64,000 nt of DNA, taken from Fimbriiglobus ruber (GTDB lineage Bacteria; Planctomycetota; Planctomycetia; Gemmatales; Gemmataceae). Position 1 is the stretch's first letter. Each line of letters begins with the position of its first letter. Position numbers and translations under genes: made by a program. This document shows, in pieces, positions 53,680-62,301 of the stretch. The notes under the pieces were generated by a model. The model made no database searches and had not been told where the DNA came from. It saw only the letters and a program-made list of their open reading frames with translations. The stretch lies in contig NZ_NIDE01000004.1 in NCBI RefSeq assembly GCF_002197845.1, positions 1,178,001 through 1,242,000 of the forward strand, written 5' to 3'.

Positions 53680-53949
53680 TCAACCGACCAGAACCAGCAA
53701 CAGCGTCACAGTAATCGCAACCGCGGCAGCGGCCACCCAGAGCGGTTTCGACTGGTGGATTCGGTGCGTTGGAGGTAGTTGCCCGAGGGCAATGGCCACG
53801 CCACCCGCCAGGAGCGCACAGCCACCAAACACGATCGGGATTACTCTCCCCAAATGTTTGATGGTTGGGTGATACGTGACAAAGGACGCCAACAGGGCGA
53901 TGAGGAGACAGAGACCGCAGACGTACCACGCCAGCCAGACGAGTCTCAT
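53680..53949 (-). CDS. small membrane protein, three predicted helices
   Basis: The 89-residue product is almost wholly hydrophobic: LAWYVCGLCLLIALLASFV, VIPIVFGGCALLAGGVAIAL and LWVAAAAVAITVTLLLVLVG with a polar HRIHQSK linker. The ribosome binding site is weak. The coding character (membrane segments, clean start) makes it plausible, but no family is recognised. It lies 95 bp downstream of the antitoxin-like gene on the same strand. Confidence 0.5.
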   Translation of the reverse strand: MRLVWLAWYVCGLCLLIALLASFVTYHPTIKHLGRVIPIVFGGCALLAGGVAIALGQLPPTHRIHQSKPLWVAAAAVAITVTLLLVLVG

Positions 53950-54044
53950 CGGTTGAACACCGTCGTATCGAAGCCAATAGTCTGAGAACGAAACGAAGCA
54001 GACGAACAGTTTCAGTTCTCAGCCAACGTGAAGGACAACCGTCT

Positions 54045-54275
54045 TCACGGGTAACGCTCCCGTAGTTCAGCCAGCACTTCCTCCGCCGGCCGACCGACAG
54101 CCGACCCATTACGGATCTCGGCCACTCGGCCGGCGATCTCAGCCCGCCAAGCCTCTCCAATCCCTTCCCCCTTATCGGGTTCCAGTGATGAGAGCAGAAA
54201 GTAGGCCAATTCCGCGCGCTCGGACGTGGAAAGTACGCGAGCCTGGGATTTCAGTTGTTCAACGGCTTCGGTCAT
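54045..54275 (-). CDS. addiction module component, antitoxin-like (PF09720 type)
   Basis: The 76-residue product from ATG 54275 has the layout of the 'putative addiction module component' family: EQLKSQARVLSTSERAELAY, FLLSSLEP, EAWRAEIAGRVAEIRNG and a C-terminal PAEEVLAELRERYP. Members normally neutralise a ParE/RelE toxin encoded immediately downstream. Here the downstream gene is a small membrane protein, and no toxin frame is present, so it is an orphan antitoxin or a remnant. An open frame runs 39 codons further upstream but is not supported. Confidence 0.72.
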   Translation of the reverse strand: MTEAVEQLKSQARVLSTSERAELAYFLLSSLEPDKGEGIGEAWRAEIAGRVAEIRNGSAVGRPAEEVLAELRERYP

Positions 54276-54388
54276 GGCGCCTCTCCGACCTTGCAACCGA
54301 CACATATTACCACAAAGAGCTACGCTTGGTGTGGTCAGAGTTTGTCCGTCACCTCGGTTGGTCGTCGGGATCAAACGCCCGTCGGCTC

Positions 54389-55699
54389 TCACGGTCCCCG
54401 CCGCAACAAACGGCTGCCCAAGTCCGCGTGGACTTCGGACGGCGCGCTGACGATGATCGACAGGCTCGGGTAGTGGAAGACGATGGTGGACGTTCCGCCC
54501 TTTTCCCGCCAGGACAGCGGGTCGATCGATTGCTTGACGGAGTCCATCATGAACTGGGCGTTCAACGCCGTCTGCTGGGCGTCGAGGAGCGGACCGAACT
54601 GGGTGGCGTTGCCGAACGGCCCGAGGGCCGCCACGAGGTCGCCCATGTAATACGCCCGCGTCACAAGGGAGTTGCGAGCGACTTCCAGGGTCACGACCTG
54701 GATAGCCTTGTCCTTGATGATGAACGTGAGGCCCTGGGCCTGAAGGACCGCCCGCAACGCCGTTCGGGCGGACACGTTGGCCGGCATGGTCACCGGCTTC
54801 TTCATGTCGAGGCCGGCGTCTTCCAGCGATTTCTTGTCGATGTAGATGGGCTTGTCGATGAGGTTCGAGAGCGTTTGTAGCGTTTCCTCGAACGGGCCGT
54901 TGGTGATACCCGACTTCACAGGTTGTTGGAGCGCTTTGAGGATCGCTTCGTCTTCCGGCGTAAGCAGTTTGCGCTCAAGTTTGACGAGTCGCTCGGTCTT
55001 TGCCTGGAAGTCTTTGGGGAACTCCATGTCGCGATTTGTCGGAACGGCCGACATGGCGACATCGTTCATCTGGTGATTGATCCGGTCTTCCATCAACTTC
55101 GCCAGGTCGTGGGCAGCCGTCACCCGGTCCAACTGAACATCTTGACCGTTCAGCGCGAGGACGGACGGATTCGTCGGATACTTGCGGACCAACTCGGCAA
55201 TCTTCACCTTGGCCTGCGGCATTCTGTTCAAAGCGTAAAGCTTTTCGACCTCGGCGATACCATCGCTAACGTCCTTGGTCTCGGCCTTGTAAGCCTCGGC
55301 CTGCTTCCGTTCGGCTTCCTTGACCGCCAGGGTCTTCGGGTCGCGGACGGCCGCAGCAGGGGCGCGACCTTGGATCACTGCGACCTTGGACTCCAGCAAT
55401 GTGACCAGTTCTTTCCGCTTCTCGGAGCTGACTTCCGTCGACAGATCGAGCGTCAACTGGACCTGCATGAGATTGCGGACCGCCGTGGTCGGCGACGCCT
55501 TCGCGATCTTGTCCGCCTCGCGGATCGCGTCGCGCACGGTGTATTCCGCTTTCTCGTCGGCGACCTTCCGCAAGGCTTTGACGCGCGCCAGGGGATCGTC
55601 GGTCTGCCCCCACGCGGGTGAACCGGCGAGCGCGACCCCCGCCGCGAAAGTGGCGGCCACGAACCGGGCCGAGAACCACTGCTGATAGTTGGCGGTCAT
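54389..55699 (-). CDS. secreted protein with STN-like (secretin/TonB short) domain
   Basis: The 436-residue form from ATG 55699 has a signal peptide (SARFVAATFAAGVALAGSPA with cleavage near Trp-Gly-Gln). Residues 30-200 are helical (TPR-like). Residues 270-345 include LQTLSNLIDKPIYIDKKSLE, VSARTALRAVLQAQGLTFII and KDKAIQVVTLE, the beta-alpha pattern of STN/secretin N-domains. The C-terminus contains PLSWREKGGTSTIVFHYPSL, a strand set that resembles the secretin-associated family in planctomycetes. It probably acts in the periplasm, perhaps as part of a secretion or pilus machine. Confidence in the STN match is moderate. Confidence 0.7.
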   Translation of the reverse strand: MTANYQQWFSARFVAATFAAGVALAGSPAWGQTDDPLARVKALRKVADEKAEYTVRDAIREADKIAKASPTTAVRNLMQVQLTLDLSTEVSSEKRKELVTLLESKVAVIQGRAPAAAVRDPKTLAVKEAERKQAEAYKAETKDVSDGIAEVEKLYALNRMPQAKVKIAELVRKYPTNPSVLALNGQDVQLDRVTAAHDLAKLMEDRINHQMNDVAMSAVPTNRDMEFPKDFQAKTERLVKLERKLLTPEDEAILKALQQPVKSGITNGPFEETLQTLSNLIDKPIYIDKKSLEDAGLDMKKPVTMPANVSARTALRAVLQAQGLTFIIKDKAIQVVTLEVARNSLVTRAYYMGDLVAALGPFGNATQFGPLLDAQQTALNAQFMMDSVKQSIDPLSWREKGGTSTIVFHYPSLSIIVSAPSEVHADLGSRLLRRGP

Positions 55700-56084
55700 C
55701 TGATGGCCCCCGGCCTGGGATCGCGGTATCCGCATGATTGCCATGACACACCAGTGGGATCGGTGTGTGCCCCACAAAGGTGGTCCTGCTGCGCGCCGAA
55801 CATGGCTTTGCGGTTACAATACCAACGTACCCGGTCGGCGGGACGTTTGCTAGCGAGTGACAGTTTCAACGCGACGGGTCACGGCGGTGCAACCGCCACA
55901 GACCGGGCAAAATGCCGAAAGTCTGCTGACCCGATGGGTTTGACGTACGCAAACGCCGCGGGTTGGCTGGTGCGGTCGCAGGGAAACGACCGAGAGACGC
56001 GGTTGACGCCGGGCGGCAACCCGGGTAAAGCCGGTGGGTTAGGCGCGGGCCGCGCGTTCTGCGGGCCGCCCGGAGGGACGATCG
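55700..56084. other. intergenic region between divergent genes
   Basis: No gene is supported in these 385 bases. GGAGGGACG lies just before the ATG at 56085. Both divergent promoters must be here, but no clear elements were chosen. Confidence 0.4.
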
Positions 56085-56813
56085 ATGCGGCGCCGCTCAT
56101 TCCTGTACACGATTCTGATCATCGGTGCCACCCTCGGCGCCGTCGTCACCGTCATCGCCGTCCTGCTGAAACGGGATCCTGAATTCTACTCGTCGTCCGA
56201 AAGCGACATTCCTGACGACCCGACCGTTGCCCCAATGGTGTTGACCCGATTCAGCGACTTGCAGAACGACATGCGAGAGAAAGCCAACTGGGGCGGACGC
56301 TTTACTGTGGCCGAACTGAACGCCTTTCTCCGCGAACACCTCGACGACGGCGAAGGATTGGCTTCGGTCCTCCCGAGCAACTTACACACGCCCCGGGTGT
56401 CGATCGACGGCGACCGCATTCGGATCGCGGCGCGATACCAGCTGGGCGAGTCCGCGACGTTCAGCACCGTAGTTTGGGTCGATCTGCGGATCTGGCTGGT
56501 GAAGGACGAGTTGAACACGATCGCGATCGAACTCGTCGGCGCATGGGCCGGCTCACTGCCGATCGAGTGGAAGATCCAATCCAAGCTCGACCTCATCACC
56601 GAGACGGCCCGCGACTCGCTCAACGCCGACGTGACGTGGTATCGCCACGACGGCCACCCGGTCGGCCTGTTCCACTTTTACGCGGACCAGCGCAACCCGA
56701 CGACGCGGTTCAAGTCCATCCATGTGTCCGAGAATCAAGTGACCGTCACCGGCAAGTCGATGGTCGATCCCACCATGCCGACGACGCCCGATCCGGCGCC
56801 GCCGGCCGAGTAG
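56085..56813 (+). CDS. conserved membrane-anchored planctomycete protein
   Basis: This 242-residue protein has one N-terminal helix (FLYTILIIGATLGAVVTVIA) and an extracytoplasmic domain with beta-rich phrases: FTVAELNAFLREHLDDGEGL, VSIDGDRIRIAARYQLG and ITETARDSLNADVTWYRHDG. The pattern resembles a family of unnamed planctomycete proteins and weakly the YtxH/Lipid-binding type; I do not assign a fold. GGAGG is well placed before the ATG. It converges with the LigD-like gene. Confidence 0.72.
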   Translation: MRRRSFLYTILIIGATLGAVVTVIAVLLKRDPEFYSSSESDIPDDPTVAPMVLTRFSDLQNDMREKANWGGRFTVAELNAFLREHLDDGEGLASVLPSNLHTPRVSIDGDRIRIAARYQLGESATFSTVVWVDLRIWLVKDELNTIAIELVGAWAGSLPIEWKIQSKLDLITETARDSLNADVTWYRHDGHPVGLFHFYADQRNPTTRFKSIHVSENQVTVTGKSMVDPTMPTTPDPAPPAE

Positions 56814-56828
56814 TCCGGTCGGCGGGCG

Positions 56829-57167
56829 TCAAGAAAAAACCACGACCCAGCCTCCGCCGGCGTGGGTTAGCCGGGCGATTCCCCGGAACCGCGACCCGGA
56901 CAAACGAACTTCCCACCCGTCCCCGGTGTCGAGCGTGCCCGAATAGGTGCCGCCGTCCCAGCAGGTGACACTACCCCTGTTCCCGGAGACGGGGCCCTCG
57001 TAGTCGAGGTAGAGCAGTCGGTGATCGGCGTTCGCCTCGGCGGGCACCGTTTTTCCCGGGTCGGGCTCGGCGAGGAGCCGCCAGGCCCGGAGGACGTCGC
57101 CATCTTCCAGGAGCAAGTCCCAGTGGCGGGCGGGCCAGTCGTGTTCGAGCAAGGCGAACCGGGGCAC
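56829..57167 (-). CDS. LigD-type 3'-phosphoesterase-like protein, stand-alone
   Basis: This 112-residue protein reads MPRFALLEHDWPARHWDLLL, EDGDVLRAWRLLAEP, LYLDYEGPVSGNRGSV and VRLSGSRFRGIARLTH. These match the DNA polymerase-ligase (LigD phosphoesterase) domain PF13298, with the conserved H-x-x-x-x-x-H-W-D-L and D-Y-E-G-P motifs. In LigD this domain trims 3' ends in non-homologous end joining; as an isolated domain its role is unproved. The GTG start has GGAGTC upstream. No Ku or ligase gene lies beside it. Confidence 0.8.
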   Translation of the reverse strand: MPRFALLEHDWPARHWDLLLEDGDVLRAWRLLAEPDPGKTVPAEANADHRLLYLDYEGPVSGNRGSVTCWDGGTYSGTLDTGDGWEVRLSGSRFRGIARLTHAGGGWVVVFS

Positions 57168-57265
57168 GGATCAATGACTCCGTTCGGATGGCTCCCCACG
57201 GGCCTCGACACGCGGGCGATACGGGCTAACATACGTCGACACCGGGGCGGCCGGCCGAGGATCAT

Positions 57266-57757
57266 ATGGCGAAGACAGTAAAGAAGAGCGGCGACGAGCC
57301 GGAAGAAATCACCATCTGCCGGAACCGGCGGGCGCTGCACGAGTACGAAATCTCAGACCGGATCGAGTGCGGCATTGTCCTCGTAGGCACCGAGGTCAAG
57401 AGCCTGCGGGACGGGCACGCGAACCTCGAAGACGCCTACGCCAAGATCGAGCGCGACGAAGTCTGGCTCGTCGGCTGCGAGATCCCCGAATACCTGTTCG
57501 GCAACCGGCTCAACCACGCCCCGAAGCGGCAGCGCAAGTTGCTCATGCGGCGGGCCGAGATCGGCAAGTTCGCGGCGAAGGCGGACGAGCGCGGATTCAC
57601 CCTGATCCCGCTGCGGATGTATTTCAAGAACGGCATCGCCAAAGTCGAGATCGCGATCGGCCGCGGGAAGCAGAACTACGACAAGCGGCAAACGCTCAAG
57701 AAAGCCGACGCGAAACGGGAAATCGACCGGGCGATGGCCCAGCGGAGAAAGCAGTAA
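57266..57757 (+). CDS. smpB: SsrA-binding protein
   Basis: This 163-residue protein binds tmRNA and brings it to stalled ribosomes. ICRNRRALHEYEISDRIECG is the N-terminus, then IVLVGTEVKSLRDGHANLED, AYAKIERDEVWLVGCEIPEY and ALSO the C-terminal IAIGRGKQNYDKRQTLKKAD with KREIDRAMAQRRKQ, the basic tail that enters the decoding centre. Length and motifs fit the family exactly. It starts at ATG 57266. No ssrA gene was seen nearby. A large palindromic hairpin follows. Confidence 0.96.
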   Translation: MAKTVKKSGDEPEEITICRNRRALHEYEISDRIECGIVLVGTEVKSLRDGHANLEDAYAKIERDEVWLVGCEIPEYLFGNRLNHAPKRQRKLLMRRAEIGKFAAKADERGFTLIPLRMYFKNGIAKVEIAIGRGKQNYDKRQTLKKADAKREIDRAMAQRRKQ

Positions 57758-57760
57758 AAG

Positions 57761-57861
57761 AAAGTCGTCAAGTCGTCAAGTCCTCAGGTCGGAAGACAGA
57801 CGACTTACTGGTCTTCCGACCTGAGGACTTGACGACCTGACGACTTGACGACTTGACGACT
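57761..57861. repeat. extended palindrome built from GACGACTT units, with 23-bp stem
   Basis: Arms 57775-57797 and 57811-57833 are perfectly complementary (23 bp, including CCTCAGGTCGGAAGAC). Beyond them lie direct repeats of TTGACGAC on the right and AAGTCGTC on the left, so the symmetry extends. It sits between smpB and the glycosyltransferase. A relative, AAGTCGTCAAGTCGCCAGGTC, is at 50284-50304 near fae. It may terminate smpB transcription. Confidence 0.75.
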
Positions 57862-57871
57862 TCCGACGGGG

Positions 57872-58903
57872 ATGGAGGGCGCGGTGAAGGTTGTCGCGCT
57901 GGTCGAGTCCGAGGATCACGTCTGCTGCCGGTATCGGGTGGCGGCGTTCCGGCCGTTCCTCGAACGCGCCGGGTACGACCTCGTCATCCACGCCCTGCCC
58001 AAGTCACTGGCCAGGCGCGTCCCGATCTATCGGGTGGCGCGGGCTGCCGATGCCGTGATCGTTCAGCGTAAGTTGCTCCGCGGGCTCGAAGTCGCCCTCC
58101 TACGGCGGTGGACCAAAACGCTGATCTTCGATTACGACGACGCGGTTTGGCTCCGCGACTCGTACTCGCCCAAGGGGTTCGACAGCCTGAAACGGTCGGC
58201 GCGGTTCTGGGCGGTCGCCCGAGTCGCGGACGCCGTCTTCGCCGGTAACGATTACCTGGCAGAGTACGCTAGGCGATACGCGCCGGCAGATCGCGTGGCC
58301 GTGATCCCGACATGCGTCGACCCGGCGGCGTATCCAGTCGCAGATGGGAATTCGACCGACCCGGTCCGCCTCGTCTGGGTCGGCTCGGCGAGTACGCTCA
58401 AGGGACTCGACCGCTTCCGGGACACACTGGAGCAGGTGGGCCGGGCGGTGCCGGGTGTTCGACTCAAGTTGATTTGCGACAAGTTCCTCGAATTCGACCA
58501 CTTGCCCGTCGATTGCGTCCAGTGGGCAGAAACGACGGAAGCCGGCGAGATCGCGGCCGCCGACATCGGCATCGGCTGGGTGCCGGACGACCCCTGGAGC
58601 CGTGGCAAGTGCGGGCTCAAAATCCTCCAGTATCAGGCCGCCGGACTGCCGGTGATCGCGAACCCGGTCGGCGTGCAGGCCGCGTTCGTTCGCGACGGCG
58701 TAACCGGCTTTCAGGCCGAAACGCCCGAACAATGGGTGGCTGCAGTTCGCACACTGGCGGGTGACGCGGCTCTCCGTCGAGCACTCGGCGCGGCTGGCCG
58801 GCGGCAGATTGAAGAACAGTACAGCGTGGCAGCCGGCGCGCGGTTGTGGGTCGAGCAACTCGACCGCCTCTGCCGGCCGACCGCTGTAAACACGCCCGGT
58901 TGA
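57872..58903 (+). CDS. GT4-type glycosyltransferase
   Basis: This 343-residue cytoplasmic protein has two Rossmann-like halves. The N-terminal half starts VKVVALVESEDHVCCRYRVAAF and includes LIFDYDDAVWLRDSYSPKGF, a phrase common in this subfamily. VGSASTLKGLDR leads the C-terminal half. The nucleotide-sugar site is likely GIGWVPDDPWSRGKCGLKILQYQAAGLPVI with the E-x(7)-E-type region replaced by K-x-L-Q-Y-Q-A-A-G-L-P-V-I. It transfers an activated sugar to an unknown acceptor. Start: ATG 57872, though a GTG at 57884 after GGAGGG is possible. Confidence 0.85.
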   Translation: MEGAVKVVALVESEDHVCCRYRVAAFRPFLERAGYDLVIHALPKSLARRVPIYRVARAADAVIVQRKLLRGLEVALLRRWTKTLIFDYDDAVWLRDSYSPKGFDSLKRSARFWAVARVADAVFAGNDYLAEYARRYAPADRVAVIPTCVDPAAYPVADGNSTDPVRLVWVGSASTLKGLDRFRDTLEQVGRAVPGVRLKLICDKFLEFDHLPVDCVQWAETTEAGEIAAADIGIGWVPDDPWSRGKCGLKILQYQAAGLPVIANPVGVQAAFVRDGVTGFQAETPEQWVAAVRTLAGDAALRRALGAAGRRQIEEQYSVAAGARLWVEQLDRLCRPTAVNTPG

Positions 58904-58980
58904 CAGGCCCCGCTTGCTTTTCCCCACGACCGCGTCACGATAGGCACATTCCTACCCCCCGCCGTTCGGAGCATCCGTTC

Positions 58981-59745
58981 ATGCGCCACCTGCCTGCCGC
59001 CCTCATGGGCCTCGTCCTGGCCGCCTGTCCCGCCTCTCCCGTTGTTGCCGCGGAGCCGGACGGCTGGACCGACCTGTTGAAATCCGGCAAAGATTCCCCG
59101 TGGAAGAGTGTCGACAAGAACTGGATCTTCACCGATTCCGTGAGCCTGGCCCCGGCCAAGCCGGACGCGCCGGCCAAGACGCCTCGCACCAAGTTGCTCG
59201 CGGCCGCGCCCGTCGAGGGCGGCGGCGTGTGGGTCAACGGCGGTGGCCGTGTGCCCGACCTGATTACCAAGCAGTCGTTCGGCGACTGCGAAGTTCACGT
59301 CGAGTTCCTGATCGCGGAAAAGTCGAATTCGGGGATCAAGTTCCACGCCGTGTACGAAATCCAGATCCTGGACAGTTACGGCAAAAAGACCGAACTGAGC
59401 GGCGACGACTGCGGCGGCATTTACCCCCGCGCCGAGCTGAAGCCGAACTACCACCACATCGACAAAGGCACCCCGCCGAAAGTGAACGCCGCGAAGCCCG
59501 CCGGGGAATGGCAAACGCTCGACGTGGTCTGGCAATCCCCCCGCTTCGATGACAAGGGCGAGAAAACGGCGAACGCCAAGGTCGTGAAAGCCATTCTTAA
59601 CGGCCAGGTGATCCACGAAGACCAGGAACTGAAAACCCCCACCGGCAACAACTACACCAAGAAAGAAACGCCGACCGGCCCGTTCATGCTCCAGGCCGAC
59701 CACGGTCCGGTCGCCTTCCGCAACGTGAAGATCAAAGTAAAGTAG
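58981..59745 (+). CDS. DUF1080 (3-keto-disaccharide hydrolase domain) secreted protein
   Basis: This 254-residue protein starts at ATG 58981; the frame runs further upstream but only this start gives a signal peptide (LPAALMGLVLAACPASPVVA). The domain has DGWTDLLKSGKD, a beta-sandwich with DLITKQSFGDCEVHVEFLIA, SNSGIKFHAVYEIQILDSYG, and GPFMLQADHGPVAFRNVKIK. The last phrase (x-x-L-Q-x-H/D-G-x-x-V-x-F-R-N-I) is the DUF1080 hallmark. The family is concanavalin-like and very frequent in planctomycetes, often with sugar-degrading enzymes. Substrate unknown. Confidence 0.92.
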   Translation: MRHLPAALMGLVLAACPASPVVAAEPDGWTDLLKSGKDSPWKSVDKNWIFTDSVSLAPAKPDAPAKTPRTKLLAAAPVEGGGVWVNGGGRVPDLITKQSFGDCEVHVEFLIAEKSNSGIKFHAVYEIQILDSYGKKTELSGDDCGGIYPRAELKPNYHHIDKGTPPKVNAAKPAGEWQTLDVVWQSPRFDDKGEKTANAKVVKAILNGQVIHEDQELKTPTGNNYTKKETPTGPFMLQADHGPVAFRNVKIKVK

Positions 59746-59791
59746 GACATGCTATTGTGTGCCGGTTCGCCCGTTGCCTAAACGAATTCTG

Positions 59792-61693
59792 GTAACTTCT
59801 CAATAACTTCCTGCGACGGTCGCCGAGCAGGGGGTGCTTGCGTTTAGAAATTCCGGGTCCGTGGCGCAGCTGATCGAAGGGGGGTTTCTTATGTTGGCCG
59901 CATGAACCTTTCCGCGAGTACTGACGGCAACGACTCCGGCCGGGAGGTGGCAACACCCGCGGCGGCGTCATGGCCAGAAGTCATCGCGGGCATCCGCGAC
60001 GACGACAGAACCCCTCTCGTGCTTCTCTTGCTGAAGGTGATCGAAGAGTACTCCCAACGCATTGCGGATCTCGAAACCGAACTTACGCAACTCACGGGAG
60101 AGATCACACAACTCAAGGGAGGTCCGAAGAAACCCGCGTCCAACAGCAAGCCCAGCAAGTTAAGCAAGCCCTTCACTCCTCCATTGCCCGATGGCAAGAG
60201 GCCCGGTTCGCAGAAGCGTTCGAAGACCCACGATCTGCCGATTCACGCCGAGGTTCCGGTCACGCCGAAACCGTTGCCGCCCGACGCGAAGTTGTTGCGT
60301 CGCGATGCGTTCGTCGTGCAGGATCTGGTGATCAAAACACACAACACGCGGTATTGGTTGGAAACCTGGCAGGCGCCGACGGGGAGTGGATTCGTGGCGA
60401 ACTGCCGGCGGGAATTCGCGGGCATTTCGGTCCCGGATTGCTTGGTTTCGTGTTGCAACAGCATTACGCGGCCCACGTTCCCCAGAGTCGCCTTCTCGAA
60501 GAATTGCGGGATTACGGCGTCGACATTTCCGCGGGCCAAGTCAACAACATGTTGACCGAGAATCACGCGGCGTTTCACGCAGAGAAGGACGCCTTGTTGC
60601 CGACGGCCTTGCAGGTTTTCACCTGCCTGAACGTGGACGATTCGGGGGCTCCCCACCAGGGACGTTACGGTTCGTGTCTGTGCATTTGCAATGAATTCTT
60701 CACGTCCTTCCACAGCAGCGACACGAAAGAGCGGAGCAAATTCCTGGATGTGCTGCGTTGCGGTCGGATCGATTATGTGCTGAACGAGCATGCCTGGGCC
60801 TACCTGACGCGACAGGGGTTGCCTGCCAAAATCTGGCCGTTGTTGCAAGCCGAGGTGTCGACCGGCGACGTGGGGGAGCGTCCGTTCGTGACACGGACGT
60901 TCGCGGATGTGTCGGCCTGGAATCAGCATTTGGATGGCCTGGGAATCGACAACGCGAAGCATCGTCAAACGATGACGGAGGCGGCGTTGCTGGGCAGCGC
61001 GATTGCTCACGGCCTATCGCCGAACTTGGGCCTCGTCAGCGATGGCTCGGCGATTTATGCCCTGTTCGTTCATGGCTTGTGCTGGATTCACCAGGAACGC
61101 AATCTGGCCAAGTTGACGCCGTGTGGCCGTGAGCAATGTCAAGCGATGGAAGAGGTGTTGACGGCGGTCTGGCAACTGTACGCCGACTTGAAGGCGTATC
61201 GTTTGGCGCCGACGCCGAGCCAGGCCGAGTTGCTGCGAGCGCGTTTCGATGCCATCGTCGGCCGCACGACCATCTGGCCGGAGTTGAACGCGGCGTTGCA
61301 GCGTATGGCGGGCAAGAAAGCGGACTTGTTACGGGTTCTGGATCGTCCGGACCTGCCGCTGCACACCAACACGGCCGAGCGTGATTTTCGGGACTGGGCG
61401 ACGAAGCGGAAGATCAGTGCCGGCACGCGTGGCGAGTTGGGCAAGCGTTGCCGGGATACGTTTTTGAGTTTGAAGTCGACGTGCAAGAAGCTGGGAGTTC
61501 GCTTTACGTCCTACCTTCAGGATCGAATCCTGAAGGCGGGAGAGTTACTTCCTTTATCGGAGTTGGTCCGCCAGAGAGCGGCCGGTTCCGCAACGATATA
61601 GACTTCTATTCAAGCTCTCGACGCCACCGAACTTCCTGTTCGGCGGGGCACCCGCGCGCGATGCCGACGCCCGCGGGGTTATTGAGAAGTTAC
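59792..61693 (+). mobile_element. IS66 family insertion sequence, 1902 bp
   Basis: The ends are 16-bp inverted repeats GTAACTTCTCAATAAC at 59792-59807 and its complement at 61678-61693. GTAA at the tips is typical of IS66. An 8-bp target duplication GAATTCTG flanks it (59784-59791 and 61694-61701), as expected for this family. It contains a split transposase and no recognised TnpA or TnpB-type genes. The exact duplications show that the element is still in its original insertion site. Confidence 0.93.
59902..61601 (+). pseudogene. IS66-type transposase, split by a one-base frameshift
   Basis: The 5' frame from ATG 59902 gives the N-terminus: a coiled coil (IEEYSQRIADLETELTQLTG), the basic linker KPASNSKPSKLSKPF and the zinc-finger-like region, up to about WQAPTG. 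Coding then continues in the -1 frame as EWIRGELPAGIRGHFGPGLL, VQQ-type motifs, LNVDDSGAPHQGRYGSC with a catalytic Asp, GLVSDGSAIYALFVHGLCWI with a second Asp, and NTAERDFRDWATKRKISAGT with the Glu. The frames join if the G4 run at 60381-60384 held one more G. It looks like a full transposase with a single deletion or a sequencing slip. Confidence 0.88.
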
Positions 61694-61701
61694 GAATTCT
61701 G

Positions 61702-61986
61702 TGGGCACGTTCAGGCGTGCCCTTTAGTTCTTTGAGGCGACGGCCGGTCACTGCAGGCGAACGTTCTCGGCGAGTTCGTTCTCTTGTGGTCATCCGGGGC
61801 GTCAACTTCGATGGTACAGATCACGCCCAAGGAATCGCCGAAGTGCCCCACAGTTGGACATCGCCACTTTTGTGGTTGCGAACGGAGCAAGCTCTTAAAT
61901 AACAAGAAGTTCGGCCTGCAATGAATGAGAAAGGTGGCGATCCTCCGTGTGCTTAAAAGTTCCACAAGGAACCACGAAGGATCGTC
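61702..61986. other. intergenic stretch after the IS66 element
   Basis: No gene or repeat is recognised here. The right IS duplication ends at 61701, and composition is less GC-rich than the backbone. Confidence 0.4.
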
Positions 61987-62290
61987 ATGATGACGTTAGG
62001 CCAAATCCGACGGATCGGCAAGGAACTCAACGCGTTCGTCGGACTATTCCGCGACTGCGTTCGCAGTTCGCCGGGGTTCGCTCTGGGGTGTGTCTACGTC
62101 CAGGGCTTGTTCTCGGATTTGGGGCCGAAAGACCGTGGAGACCATCGCCCTGAAATTTGCCACGCCGCCGCGAACTCTCCGGCGTTTGCTGGAATCGATC
62201 AAGTGGGACGGCCCCGGGGTTCGCGACCGCTGCCAGCGGCTCATCGCCTAGGATCATGCCCACACCGAGGCGATTGGGTGCATTGATGAA
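61987..62290 (+). pseudogene. decayed transposase N-terminus (IS701/IS4-like)
   Basis: GAAGGA precedes an ATG and the frame reads MMTLGQIRRIGKELNAFVGL, FRDCVRSSPGF and VYVQGLFSDLGPK, the opening of IS701-like transposases. A one-base insertion in the AAA at about 62128-62130 shifts the sequence, which goes on in another frame as TVETIALKFATPPRTLRRLL, ESIKWDGPGVRDRCQRLIA, an in-frame TAG at 62249, then DHAHTEAIGCIDES. After that the homology stops. About a quarter of a transposase remains; it cannot be active. Confidence 0.82.
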
Positions 62291-62301
62291 TCGAGTTCGA
62301 T

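Noticed and set aside
57758-57871. tmRNA (ssrA) next to smpB
   Set aside because: The only structure there is the GACGACTT palindrome; no tRNA-like acceptor or tag-coding sequence could be seen.
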